Positions 1 through 7,235 of a stretch of 22,125 bases of DNA are shown here, in pieces. Each line of letters starts with the position of its first letter. Position 1 is the first letter of the stretch. The stretch is from NCBI GenBank assembly GCA_037385045.1, contig JARRNJ010000041.1, positions 1-22,125 on the forward strand. Direction: 5' to 3'. The notes under the pieces are model-generated. The model did no database searches. It worked only from the letters and a program-made list of their open reading frames with translations, and was not told the DNA's origin. Position numbers and translations under genes: made by a program. The stretch comes from JARRNJ01 sp037385045. GTDB lineage: Bacteria > Pseudomonadota > Gammaproteobacteria > JASBUN01.

Positions 1-1192
1 TGGCATGCAGGGCCAAGCCTACCAGCGGCGTCGGATAGTGGATGCGCGGCGGTCCCACGTCGTCCTGTTCGTGGCTGGCATGCAGCACCGCGTCCTGGTG
101 CAACTCGTCGATTTTGGTCACGGCGCAAATATCGCCGGCCCGGGCAGCCCCGGCCTCGGTGTGTTTCTTGCCGTGCACGGTCAACAGGTGCGCGACCTTC
201 ACCGACTTGCCTTCGCGGTCGACCAGGACCGAATCGCCGCTGTTCAACGTGCCCTGGTGCACGCGCACGTAGGCGATCTTACCCACGAACATGTCGAAGT
301 CGACCTTGAACACGTGGGCCAGCAGCGGCGCATCCGCGTCCGGCTTGGCCCACAGCTCGGCGGCGGTCCCGTCGACACGCCGCACGAACGCGTGCGGGTT
401 GCCCTCCAGCGGGCTGGGGGCCAGGTCGGTGAACACTTGCAGCAATTCCGCCATCCCGGCGCCGGTGCGCGCCGAGACGAAGCATACCGGAATCAGATGG
501 CCTTCGCGCAGCGCCTGCTCGAACGGCGCATGCAGCGCGTTCGGGGCCACGTCGCCCGCCTCCAGGTATTGCTCCATGGCGTTCTCGTCCACCTCCACCA
601 CCTGTTCGACCAAGGCGGTGTGGGCCGCTTCCGCCGAGGAAAAGTCGGTCGACCCGTCGTGGCGACCGATCACCTCGACGACACGTTCGGCGTGACCGGC
701 AGGCAGGTCCATCGGCAGGCACTCCTTGCCGAAAACCTCGGTGATCTCCTCGAGCAATGCCGACAGCCGGTCCGGTTCGGCATCAATCTTGTTGATCAGC
801 ACCATACAGGGCATGTGCTGCGCCGCCGCCCAGTCCATCATGCGCCGGGTCATGGGTTCGATACCGGTCTGGGCGCTGATAACCACGGCCATCGTTTCCG
901 CCGCCGCCAAGCCGCTGAGGGTCTGGCCGAGGAAGTCGGCATAGCCCGGGGTGTCGATGAGGTTGATGCGCCGGCCGCGGGCGTCGAAGCTCACCACCGC
1001 CAGGTTCAGCGAATGGTGATACTGCCGCTCCAGGGGATCGAAGTCGGTGACCGTGTCGCCTTTGTCCACGTCGCCGACGGCCGGTTTCACGCCCGCCTCG
1101 TGCAGCAGAGCCTCGACCAGGGTGGTCTTGCCCGTGCCGGCCTGCCCGACCAGGGCGATATTGCGGATATCTGCAGCGCTGTATCCAGCCAT
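1..1192 (-). CDS. Elongation factor G-like translational GTPase (EF-G paralogue), 3' end cut by window edge
   Basis: The window holds the first 397 codons. ATG is at 1192-1190 and the frame is open to the left edge. The G domain is clear: P-loop GQAGTGKTT (residues 16-24), DTPGYADF (80-87) and NKID (134-137). A beta-barrel domain II begins near residue 300 (APLLAHVFKVDFD). Full EF-G proteins are about 690 residues, so roughly the C-terminal 40% lies outside. The switch I region reads DFDPLERQYHHSLN, where canonical EF-G has the E..RGITI motif. The HHSLN type is typical of the EF-G-like/FusA2 paralogue group, not the main translocase. By family it is a ribosome-associated GTPase, but the exact role of this paralogue group is not settled. 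No str-operon genes (rpsL, rpsG, tuf) are visible on the upstream side, which also argues against the canonical fusA. A -10/-35 pair lies just upstream. Confidence 0.93.
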   Translation of the reverse strand, partial: MAGYSAADIRNIALVGQAGTGKTTLVEALLHEAGVKPAVGDVDKGDTVTDFDPLERQYHHSLNLAVVSFDARGRRINLIDTPGYADFLGQTLSGLAAAETMAVVISAQTGIEPMTRRMMDWAAAQHMPCMVLINKIDAEPDRLSALLEEITEVFGKECLPMDLPAGHAERVVEVIGRHDGSTDFSSAEAAHTALVEQVVEVDENAMEQYLEAGDVAPNALHAPFEQALREGHLIPVCFVSARTGAGMAELLQVFTDLAPSPLEGNPHAFVRRVDGTAAELWAKPDADAPLLAHVFKVDFDMFVGKIAYVRVHQGTLNSGDSVLVDREGKSVKVAHLLTVHGKKHTEAGAARAGDICAVTKIDELHQDAVLHASHEQDDVGPPRIHYPTPLVGLALHA

Positions 1193-1225
1193 GAGGCTCG
1201 GTCTGGCGGTTGGATCGGTACCCCG

Positions 1226-1255
1226 AGTATAGACAAGCTGCGCGCCGGCTGTCTT
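1226..1255 (-). promoter_or_regulatory. Candidate sigma70 promoter of the EF-G-like gene
   Basis: Read on the minus strand there is AAGACA, an 18-bp spacer and TATACT. Transcription would start near 1219 and give a leader of about 27 nt before the ATG at 1192. The -10 matches 5 of 6 consensus bases and the -35 matches 4 of 6. This is by inspection only. Confidence 0.4.
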
Positions 1256-1263
1256 CATCCAAA

Positions 1264-1524
1264 TCAGGTCTTGCGCATGCAGTCCGAAACCGCCTCGCGC
1301 CAGTTAGCGAGCAGGACCTGGCGGGCCGCCGCATCGTCATGCCCGCGCAGCAGCTGGCCCTTGGCGGTGCGCAGGCGCACAGTCCCTCAGTCCCTTGGTA
1401 CCGCGCACGCGAGCTTGGTTTCCCACCGACGGTCCAACGGCTCCACTTCGAACATGCAGGCGTCGCGGTACAACTCTTCCGGGACCGACCCCGCCGCCTC
1501 CCGCGCTCGAGCCAGCTTGTTCAT
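1264..1524 (-). pseudogene. Small reading frame interrupted by an in-frame TGA; possible decayed gene
   Basis: From ATG at 1524-1522 the frame encodes a plausible peptide starting MNKLARAREAAG and reaching WETKLACAVPRD. It then meets TGA at 1389-1387. Past the TGA the same frame continues with normal high-GC codon use (GTVRLRTAKGQLLRGHDD, then LANWREAVSDCMRKT) to a stop at 1266-1264. The TGA falls inside an exact 8-bp tandem duplication (plus strand CAGTCCCT twice, 1380-1395), so a small duplication may have broken the gene. I do not recognise the family. A start further upstream (TTG at 1569) is possible. A chance open frame cannot be excluded. Confidence 0.3.
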
Positions 1525-1929
1525 GGAACAGGCCGTGACCGATACCTCCCGGCGCCTGTCGTTCAACAACTGCAGTGGTCTTTGCCCGCCCCCAGGGCCA
1601 AAAAACCGCGGCGCCCGCCGGCATCGATGCCGGGCCGGATAGCCCGCGCTTCAGACCCGGGCCACGAATGTCAGGAACCTGATTTTTAGTTTATTACCAT
1701 TTATTAATGTTTCCGCTTTGCCCGCCCGGGAAGATCACGAACACTGGGCGACCCGCAACGCCAGCGGCCCGCCCGAGCGCTGCCTGCGACACAATTAATT
1801 ATTGAATTTTCCATTACTTATAAACTATCGATGCGACCTGCGGCGCGCTTCCGGAACGCTGGACCGGCCTCCGCCATTCCGGCACCTCGCCGGGCAAACA
1901 CCTGGCATGGCGTCGGTGGCCTTCCTCGC
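1525..1929. other. Gene-free stretch upstream of nirK
   Basis: No convincing gene is seen here. It contains two AT-rich patches (about 1680-1715 and 1787-1830) that stand out against GC-rich surroundings. Frames covering this stretch on either strand have low-complexity Arg/Pro/Ala composition. The AT-rich patches may belong to the nirK control region, but I see no well-spaced -10/-35 pair. Confidence 0.4.
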
Positions 1930-1943
1930 TTGACCTTCATCAA
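1930..1943 (+). promoter_or_regulatory. FNR/DNR/NNR-type box upstream of nirK
   Basis: TTGACCTTCATCAA fits the FNR/CRP-superfamily palindrome TTGAY-N4-ATCAA at all fixed positions. Nitrite reductase genes are commonly activated from such sites by FNR-type or nitric-oxide-responsive DNR/NNR regulators under low oxygen. If the box is centred at -41.5, transcription would start near 1978. A weak CATGGT at 1965-1970 sits at the right place for a -10. That leaves a leader of roughly 90 nt before nirK. Confidence 0.6.
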
Positions 1944-2070
1944 GGCCGAAAAATACCTGAGTGCCATGGTTGGTCTTAAGCCGGAGAGACCCGCGAACCG
2001 CCCCCCTTCGCCGAGCCCTCCACCCGATTTCCGACCACGTTGTATGCAATGAACAGACACGGAGATTGCC

Positions 2071-3150
2071 ATGAAAGACCAAGACCAAATCCAGATCACA
2101 CGCCGCGGTCTGTTTCGCCATCTGGGGGCCGGCACCGCGGCCATTGCCCTCGGCGGCCTGGTCCTGCCGTTGCGCACCGCTGGCGCCGAGGAGCATACCG
2201 CCGCAAGCGTCGGCACTGGCAGCGTGAAGAGAGGTAAGGCGGTTGTAGCCGACCCCACCGCCATTCCGGCGCCCATCCACCGCCAGCACAGCGTCCACCA
2301 CAAGGTGAAGCTCACGGTGGACGAACACTACGCCGAGATTTCGCCGGGCTCGCTGTTCCGCTTCTGCACCTTCAACGGACAGATCCCCGGCCCCATGATC
2401 CGGGTCCGCGAAGGCGATACCGTGGATTTCACGCTGGAGAACCCGACCGGCAATGAACTGATGCACAACGTCGACATGCATGCGGTCTACGGCAGCGGCG
2501 GCGGCGCACCGTCCACGCTGGTGGGTCCCGGCCAGAGCAAAACCGAGTTCTTCAAGGCCATGTACCCAGGGGCGTTCATCTATCACTGTGCCGTGGTCCC
2601 CAACATGGACATGCACATCAGCAGTGGCATGTACGGCATGATCCTGGTGGAGCCCAAGGACGGCTTACCCAGGGTGGATCGCGAATTCTATTTGGGGCAG
2701 AACGAGGTCTATACCGACAAGGACTTCGGTGCCCCGGGCGTGCATCAGTTTGACTGGCAGCGGCTGGCGGCGGAAAGCCCCACCTACGTGCTGCTCAACG
2801 GCGGCGCCGCGGCGCTGACGCCGGGACATGCCGGTGCCATGAAGGCGAAGGTGGGAGAAACGGTGCGCGTGTTCCTGGTCAACGGCGGACCCAACCTGAC
2901 CAGCAGTTTCCATCCGATCGGCAACGTCTGGACCGAAGCCTGGCCCGAGGGCGCGGTCACCAACCCGCCGCTGCGCTACATCCAGACCCAGACGGTGCCG
3001 CCGGGCAGCACCTTCGTCGGCCACATGAAATTGCCGGTGTCGGAGACGGTGAAGCTGGTCGACCACGCACTGACCCGCGTGATGCGCAAAGGATTGCTGG
3101 CCGAGCTCAAGGTCGAGGGCCCGGCCAACCCGGAAATCTTCCATTCATAA
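2071..3150 (+). CDS. nirK: Copper-containing nitrite reductase NirK, Tat-exported
   Basis: It reduces nitrite to nitric oxide in the periplasm, the committing step of denitrification. The protein is 359 residues with two cupredoxin domains. The N-terminus carries a twin-arginine signal (TRRGLFRHL, residues 10-18), a hydrophobic stretch and a likely cut after RTAGA (near 39). All expected copper and catalytic residues are present with family spacing. Type 1 Cu: H132, C173, H182, M187. Type 2 Cu: H137, H172, H332. Catalytic: D135 (MHNVDMH) and H281 (SSFHPIG). The start is supported by GGAG at 2061-2064. No nirV or nor genes are adjacent, so it appears monocistronic. It is convergent with dsbG. 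The FNR/DNR-type box 128 bp upstream of the ATG suggests induction by low oxygen or nitrogen oxides. Confidence 0.96.
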   Translation: MKDQDQIQITRRGLFRHLGAGTAAIALGGLVLPLRTAGAEEHTAASVGTGSVKRGKAVVADPTAIPAPIHRQHSVHHKVKLTVDEHYAEISPGSLFRFCTFNGQIPGPMIRVREGDTVDFTLENPTGNELMHNVDMHAVYGSGGGAPSTLVGPGQSKTEFFKAMYPGAFIYHCAVVPNMDMHISSGMYGMILVEPKDGLPRVDREFYLGQNEVYTDKDFGAPGVHQFDWQRLAAESPTYVLLNGGAAALTPGHAGAMKAKVGETVRVFLVNGGPNLTSSFHPIGNVWTEAWPEGAVTNPPLRYIQTQTVPPGSTFVGHMKLPVSETVKLVDHALTRVMRKGLLAELKVEGPANPEIFHS

Positions 3151-3161
3151 GCGCGCAGCCC

Positions 3162-3208
3162 GGGGGCAGCGGCACTGGCCGTAGCGACCTGCCCTGACCC
3201 CGCTGCCC
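3162..3208. terminator. Inverted repeat between convergent nirK and dsbG; possible bidirectional terminator
   Basis: GGGCAGCGG (3164-3172) can pair with CCGCTGCCC (3200-3208), a 9-bp GC stem with a 27-nt loop. A second pair, GTAGCG (3181-3186) with CGCTAC (3208-3213), overlaps it. No U-tract follows on either strand, so intrinsic termination is uncertain. The position between two converging genes is the main support. Confidence 0.25.
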
Positions 3209-3209
3209 G

Positions 3210-4013
3210 CTACTGGAAACGTTGCAGGTCCGGATCGTCGTGGGCCTGCTTGGGCAGCCGGAACACCTGCGGCAGCAAGCTCAGCTTCGGCAGACCCTGC
3301 AACAGGTGCACCTTGCCCTTCTCGTCCTTGTAGAAGATCGCCGGGGTGCCCTGGATGCCCAGTTGGCGCATCAGGCCGGTGTTGGCGTCGATTTCCTGCA
3401 GGGTTTTCGTTTTCGGCGACTTCAGAGGCTCGATACCACCCTCGGCGAACCGGCCTTCGTGGCGCCGAATGGCGGCTGCCGGATTTTTAGCCTCCAGAAT
3501 GGCGGCCACCTTGGCCGCCCCGTCGGGACGCAGGTACGACACCCAGACCCAGCGCACCTGCAGACCTGCCCGCTCGTAAGGCTGACTCGCCTTCCAAAAC
3601 AGATGGCAATAGGGACAGTAGGGGTCCGCCATGACATAGACGATGCGCTTGGGCTTTGCCGCGCCCTCCGCCACCCAGCGGCTGCGCTCCAGCTCCTTCC
3701 AGGCCTTGCTGTAGTCGGGCTTTGGCGCATGCTCGTCGAGGTGTTGGTCGGTGAGGTTATTGCCCTGGGCATCCAGCATCGCCCCCACGAACGCATACTT
3801 CTTGTCAGCGGTCACGTAAACCACGTGAAACTGGCCGCCGGCGCGCACCACGTAGCCGGTCATGCCCTCCGGCGCCGCAAACGGCTTGATCACCTGCACC
3901 CCCTGCTGGATCAACGCCTGCAACGGCGGCGGGTACACGTCGGCTCCGTATGCCAGCGAAATGCTGAGCGCCACCCCCAACAGGGCGGCGCGGGACAACG
4001 GCTTCCACATCAT
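3210..4013 (-). CDS. dsbG: Periplasmic thiol:disulfide isomerase/reductase, DsbG type
   Basis: DsbC/DsbG-family protein of 267 residues, acting in the periplasm to reduce or isomerise cysteines of exported proteins. It has a signal peptide (MMWKPLSRAALLGVALSISLA, residues 1-21, cut near AYGA). An N-terminal dimerisation region is followed by a thioredoxin fold with active site CPYC (133-136) and the cis-proline loop GTPA (222-225). The second tail residue of the motif and the length fit DsbG better than DsbC (E. coli DsbC has CGYC). The start has AGGAGA at good spacing; a second ATG follows immediately. It converges with nirK, whose product contains an exposed type 1 copper cysteine. A functional link between them is only a guess. 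Confidence 0.9.
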   Translation of the reverse strand: MMWKPLSRAALLGVALSISLAYGADVYPPPLQALIQQGVQVIKPFAAPEGMTGYVVRAGGQFHVVYVTADKKYAFVGAMLDAQGNNLTDQHLDEHAPKPDYSKAWKELERSRWVAEGAAKPKRIVYVMADPYCPYCHLFWKASQPYERAGLQVRWVWVSYLRPDGAAKVAAILEAKNPAAAIRRHEGRFAEGGIEPLKSPKTKTLQEIDANTGLMRQLGIQGTPAIFYKDEKGKVHLLQGLPKLSLLPQVFRLPKQAHDDPDLQRFQ

Positions 4014-4435
4014 GGGTTCTCCTGCGCGTGAACTACGCGCTCTGTTTGCTCACGACTGCGAACGCGGTGCGGCGCAGGCTTGTACGGTCCCCGTTCGACT
4101 GCCACGGCCGCGACGGGTTCCCCGCCCTGCCGCCGTTACCCCATGAGCCGTGCGGGCTTGGCGTAGGGTAGCCGAAACCCTGGCCCCCGCGCCATTGCAA
4201 CCGTCCCTGCAGCGCTTGATTGATTCCTGTATAATGAATTTTTCGCGGGCGAAACAGCCCATCTCGATACAGCAGGCAACCGGCGCCGCACGGGCCCGCA
4301 GCCTGCTCGTCGCGCTGATCTCATCTTGTCGCCGCCCCCATGGGCGCGCCTCTCAGCAGCGCCTAGTCAATTCACGTCGACCAAGCGTCGGGCCGGACCG
4401 GCTGTTGCCGTCGGATACGATGCAGGAGGATATCT
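4014..4435. other. Gene-free region: dsbG upstream side and infA leader
   Basis: No coding sequence is supported. The left half (4014-4225) shows no tRNA or other RNA gene. The right half is the presumed infA leader, about 190 nt from the -10 element to the start codon. It contains an inverted repeat AGCAGGC (4271-4277) / GCCTGCT (4301-4307) that could form a stem around a GC-rich loop. A long open frame across 4150-4890 overlaps infA in another frame and is rejected. Confidence 0.4.
4230..4235 (+). promoter_or_regulatory. infA: Perfect TATAAT -10 element upstream of infA
   Basis: TATAAT is an exact consensus -10 and is preceded directly by TG. I find no convincing -35 at 16-18 bp, so recognition may depend on the upstream TG and flanking sequence. 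Initiation near 4242 gives a 5' leader of about 190 nt. That is long for such a short gene and leaves room for regulation. Confidence 0.5.
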
Positions 4436-4657
4436 ATGGCGAAGGAAGAACTGATCGAACTGGAAGGTACCGTCAAGGAAGTTCTGCCCAACACCCGTTT
4501 CCGCGTCGAGCTGGAGAACGGCCACGAAGTGGCGGCCTACGCATCGGGCAAAATGCGCCGCTTCCGTATCCGCGTAGTCGCCGGGGACAAAGTCCGCCTG
4601 GAAATGTCGCCTTACGACCTCAGCAAAGCACGCATCAGCTACCGCTACAAAAACTAG
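4436..4657 (+). CDS. infA: Translation initiation factor IF-1 (73 aa), probably the InfA2-like paralogue type
   Basis: IF-1 binds the 30S A site and helps IF-2 and IF-3 select the initiator tRNA. The 73 residues form one S1-like OB fold starting MAKEELIELEGTVKEVLP, with FRVELENGHEV, SGKMRRFRIRVVAGDKV and SPYDLSKARISYR as family motifs. AGGAGG (4424-4429) sits 6 nt before the ATG. The AYASGKMRR..RIR and SPYDL..RI segments resemble the second IF-1 copy (InfA2) of beta-proteobacteria more than E. coli IF-1, where the matching segment is AHISGKMRKNYIR. That assignment is from memory of the families. The usual gammaproteobacterial neighbours (clpA, serW, aat) are absent. It is convergent with the dienelactone-hydrolase-family gene. 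Confidence 0.95.
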   Translation: MAKEELIELEGTVKEVLPNTRFRVELENGHEVAAYASGKMRRFRIRVVAGDKVRLEMSPYDLSKARISYRYKN

Positions 4658-4741
4658 TCCGCGGCCGGCTCCGCCGCGCCCTGATTTTCGCCGAAGGCAC
4701 GCCGGCCACGCGGGCGCCGGAGAATCCGGCCCGCTCCGCTG

Positions 4742-5419
4742 TCAGGCGCGCAGCTGTTGGGCGAAAAACGCCAGGGTGCGTTCCCAGGCCAGTTTCGCAG
4801 CCTCCGCATCATAGTGCGGCCCGGTTTCGTTGCCGAACGCGTGCTCGGCATCGTAGCGGAAGAATTCATGGCTCACGCCGCCGGATTTGAGTTTCTGTTC
4901 CAGGGCATCGACCTTGTCGGGGGAGAAAAACGAATCGCGCATAGCGAAATGGCCCTGCACCGGAATGGCGATCCTGGACGGATCGCCCGCTTCCTCCGGC
5001 GGCACACCGTACCAGGACACCGCAGCGTCCACCTCCGGAGCATACATGGCCGTCATCAGCGCCACCACGCCACCCATGCAGAAACCCACCACGCCGACCT
5101 TGGGGCTGGTCTGCTTCAGGTGCTGTACGGCACCGCGCGCATCTTGCGCAGCCGCGTCGGGGAAGTCCAGGTTTTCCATCTTGTGGGCAGCCTCGGCCGC
5201 CTCCAGGGTGACGTCGCCACGGTAAAGATCCGGCACCAGTACCCGATGACCCGACTCCACCAGCCGCTCGGCCGCGCCGACGATCTGGTCGTTGAGCCCC
5301 CACCATTCCTGGATGACCACGACACCAGGCGCGGCGTCGCCGGCGGCCGGTGCACTGTAATAAGCCGGACACTCCTTGCCGTCCGGACGCGTGAATTGGG
5401 TATTTGCCTTTGCCGTCAT
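4742..5419 (-). CDS. Dienelactone hydrolase family protein
   Basis: Alpha/beta hydrolase of 225 residues, the usual length for the family and cytoplasmic since no signal is seen. The nucleophile elbow is GFCMGG with Cys114 as nucleophile. The acid is probably Asp162 (FAMRDSFF) and the histidine His193 (DAEHAFG), giving the Cys-Asp-His triad of dienelactone hydrolases. The conserved early segment VVVIQEWWGL (33-42) holds the family glutamate, Glu37. The start is firm: AGGAGGTGAC, a near-perfect anti-SD match, directly precedes the ATG. No aromatic-degradation genes are nearby, so the substrate is not necessarily dienelactone; many such genes are housekeeping hydrolases of unknown substrate. 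Confidence 0.9.
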   Translation of the reverse strand: MTAKANTQFTRPDGKECPAYYSAPAAGDAAPGVVVIQEWWGLNDQIVGAAERLVESGHRVLVPDLYRGDVTLEAAEAAHKMENLDFPDAAAQDARGAVQHLKQTSPKVGVVGFCMGGVVALMTAMYAPEVDAAVSWYGVPPEEAGDPSRIAIPVQGHFAMRDSFFSPDKVDALEQKLKSGGVSHEFFRYDAEHAFGNETGPHYDAEAAKLAWERTLAFFAQQLRA

Positions 5420-5708
5420 GTCACCTCCTGGAAAAAGTAGTGATCAACGCAGCACTATGCGCCCCCTCACCGGCAACACGGATTGCGGGACCGATGGTGT
5501 ATTCTGTGTGCCGCGGCGTCCGCGGCCCCTCGACCGGGAAACGGGAAGGTGCGGCCGCCGGCAATATGAATACTAGTGTAGACCGTTGCGCGCGCCGTTC
5601 TATTCCTCCGGGCGTTCGCCATTACCCGGATTCAATCGCGCTTTTTCGGGGACTTCGCCGCGCCCCGGGCGGGCCTTTTGCACGCTGGAGGAAAGGAAGT
5701 CATCGACC

Positions 5709-5756
5709 ATGAACCGCAAGTCACCCCGCTACCGTCGCGCGACGTGCCGCCGGTGA
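5709..5756 (+). CDS. Possible 15-codon leader ORF coupled to rarD
   Basis: An ATG at 5709 is preceded by GGAGGAAAGGA (5687-5697), the best ribosome site in this gap. It opens a frame encoding MNRKSPRYRRATCRR and stopping at TGA 5754-5756. That stop overlaps the GTG (5753-5755) proposed as the rarD start, as GTGA. The GTG has no Shine-Dalgarno of its own. The peptide is arginine-rich, with 6 Arg in 15 residues. It could be a coupling or attenuating leader. Alternatively a frameshift separates the true start from the rest of rarD. It is too short to judge by composition alone. Confidence 0.35.
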   Translation: MNRKSPRYRRATCRR

Positions 5757-6664
5757 GCACAGCCGGGCAACAGACCTCGGGCCTCGCCGCCGGGCTCGGC
5801 GCCTTCGTGCTGTGGGGCTTCCTGCCGCTGTATTTCCGCGCTATCGGGCCGCAGGTCAGCGTATGGGAGGTGGTCGCGCATCGCGTCATCTGGGCCGCGG
5901 CCTTGCTGGGCTTGTTTGCGCTGCTGACCGGACGGCTGGGGCGGGTACGCGCAGCGTTCACCGACTGGCGCATGCTGCTGGCACTGGCGGCCAGCGCAGT
6001 TTGCATCGCCGTCAACTGGCTCACGTTCATCTGGGCGGTCAATCACAATCAGGTGTTGGAAAGCAGCCTCGGCTACTACATCACGCCGCTGTTCAACGTG
6101 CTGATGGGCATGGCGTTCCTGGGCGAGCGCATGCGCCCGCTGCAGTACGTAGCCGTTGGGATCGCCACCGCCGGCGTGATCCTCATGATCGCCGCCTACG
6201 GCCAGGTGCCGTGGGTGGCGCTGACCCTGGCCGGCGCCTTCGCCACCTACGGCCTCATCCGCAAGCAGGTGCCGGTCGACAGCGCCACCGGTCTGCAGGT
6301 CGAGACGCTGCTGTTGGCGCCGGCGGCCCTGGCGCTGGTGGGTTGGCTCGCTCTGCACCACCAGTCGGCCTTCTTCCGCGGCGGCCCCGGCCTCGACCTG
6401 CTGCTCATAGGCTCAGGCGCGGTCACTGTGGTGCCGCTGGTGCTGTTCGCCACCGGTGCCCGGCGGCTGCGCCTCGCCACTATCGGGTTGCTGCAGTACA
6501 TCACCCCGACCGGGCACTTTCTCACCGGGGTGTTTCTGTTCGGCGAACCGTTCACCGCCGCCGACGGGATCACCTTCGCCTGCATCTGGACCGGACTGGC
6601 GATTTATACCGCCGATACCCTGGTGGCCCAGCGCAAGCTTAGGCGGGTTTATGGAGACTCATAG
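5753..6664 (+). CDS. rarD: RarD-type EamA-family transporter
   Basis: Inner-membrane protein of the drug/metabolite transporter superfamily with about ten predicted hydrophobic segments. Conserved RarD features are the first helix GLGAFVLWGFLPLYFRAI, the EVVAHRVIW segment after it, NWLTFIWAVNHNQVLESSLG, and the late LLQYITPTGHFL. From the GTG at 5753 the protein is 303 residues, close to E. coli RarD. An in-frame TTG at 5678 would add 25 polar residues with no supporting ribosome site. The original rarD name comes from a chloramphenicol-resistance phenotype; the substrate of most members is unknown. See the leader ORF entry for the unusual start region. Confidence 0.9.
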   Translation: MSTAGQQTSGLAAGLGAFVLWGFLPLYFRAIGPQVSVWEVVAHRVIWAAALLGLFALLTGRLGRVRAAFTDWRMLLALAASAVCIAVNWLTFIWAVNHNQVLESSLGYYITPLFNVLMGMAFLGERMRPLQYVAVGIATAGVILMIAAYGQVPWVALTLAGAFATYGLIRKQVPVDSATGLQVETLLLAPAALALVGWLALHHQSAFFRGGPGLDLLLIGSGAVTVVPLVLFATGARRLRLATIGLLQYITPTGHFLTGVFLFGEPFTAADGITFACIWTGLAIYTADTLVAQRKLRRVYGDS

Positions 6665-6684
6665 CGGATAGCGAATGGCGAGCG
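6664..6684. repeat. Degenerate heptad run related to the GCGAGTA array
   Basis: Three adjacent 7-mers, GCGGATA, GCGAATG and GCGAGCG, begin at the rarD stop. They resemble the GCGAGTA unit repeated exactly at 13621-13690. An inverted pair (GCGAGTG GCGAA read on the minus strand) lies at 6738-6750. They may be decayed members of the same repeat type. Confidence 0.3.
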
Positions 6685-6797
6685 CGCAGGGTGCGTCGGC
6701 CCAAGGTGACGCGCCGTCCACGTCTGAGGACAACCTCTTCGCCACTCGCCACTGCACCTGGCCTGCGCACCGTGGCGATACAATGAATCGATCATTT

Positions 6798-6820
6798 CCG
6801 CGTCCTCTGCGTTGTCAACC
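6798..6820. repeat. Partial end of the dispersed CGCAGAG-type element
   Basis: The end sequence (CCGCGTCCTCTGCG followed by TTGTCAACC) matches the right end of the elements at 13.8-14.5 kb, but with one CTCTGCG module missing. No left end is seen. It sits just downstream of the dsrC-like gene stop, the same kind of intergenic placement as the full copies. Confidence 0.55.
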
Positions 6821-6836
6821 GCCACCGAGGAGTCCC

Positions 6837-7178
6837 TTACGGCAAGTAGGCCTTGGCTTCTTCCCCCGGATTGGGCAGGCCGGCGACGCGCCATACCGTC
6901 AGGCAGCTGCCGAACAGCGCGTGGATCTCGGCTTTGGGCGTATCGGTGGCCTTGCACACCGAGCGCATGGCCGGTATGCCGCCGAGGCGGGCAACGCGCT
7001 CGCGAAGGTAATCGATCACGCGCCAATGGCGCCCGTTCAGGGGGCCGATGCCGTCGAGTTCGGCGATGCGCCGAGCCAGTTCGGGCGTCCATGACGCCGG
7101 ATCGGCCACAAAGCCGTCCTCGTCGAACAGGGGTTCCCTGACAGCTGCCGTCGAAACATTCTGGTGGGCGATACTCAT
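6837..7178 (-). CDS. DsrC/TusE-family protein lacking the redox cysteines
   Basis: A 113-residue protein of the DsrC/TusE/DsvC family, whose members carry or sense sulfur through C-terminal cysteines. Family signatures are PLFDEDGFVADPASWTPEL (16-34) and LNGRHWRVIDYLRE (47-60), then the C-terminal arm with VAGLPNP (98-104). In DsrC the arm reads like GCKIAGLPKPTGC. Here W96 replaces the first cysteine and E107 the last, and the end is EEAKAYLP. Two other cysteines (C75, C92) are not at the conserved positions. This pattern fits the cysteine-less DsrC-like group proposed to be regulatory (RspA), not sulfur carriers; that assignment is inference. Start ATG 7178 has AGGAC just upstream; 27 residues of upstream open frame are not family-like. 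It is divergent from the CysB-type gene. Confidence 0.85.
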   Translation of the reverse strand: MSIAHQNVSTAAVREPLFDEDGFVADPASWTPELARRIAELDGIGPLNGRHWRVIDYLRERVARLGGIPAMRSVCKATDTPKAEIHALFGSCLTVWRVAGLPNPGEEAKAYLP

Positions 7179-7235
7179 AGTCCTGAACCTCGTGTGGTGC
7201 GTCGATTTTGGTGCCCCGGGAGGGGCTGCGAGATC

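Noticed and set aside
1378..1391. Selenocysteine codon with a stem-loop downstream of TGA
   Set aside because: The stem is only 5 bp with loop CCTG and no SECIS features I can recognise. The TGA lies in a tandem duplication, which explains it more simply.
5..1642. A 545-codon open frame on the plus strand over the EF-G-like gene
   Set aside because: It is the antisense shadow of a clear GTPase gene, rich in His/Arg/Val/Gln with no family motif. High-GC coding produces such long antisense frames.
4014..4229. A tRNA gene beside infA, as found next to E. coli infA
   Set aside because: No cloverleaf, anticodon arm or CCA-adjacent acceptor stem could be found by eye on either strand.
4150..4890. 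A 246-codon plus-strand frame overlapping infA
   Set aside because: It reads infA in the wrong frame, and IF-1 is unmistakable with its own AGGAGG site.
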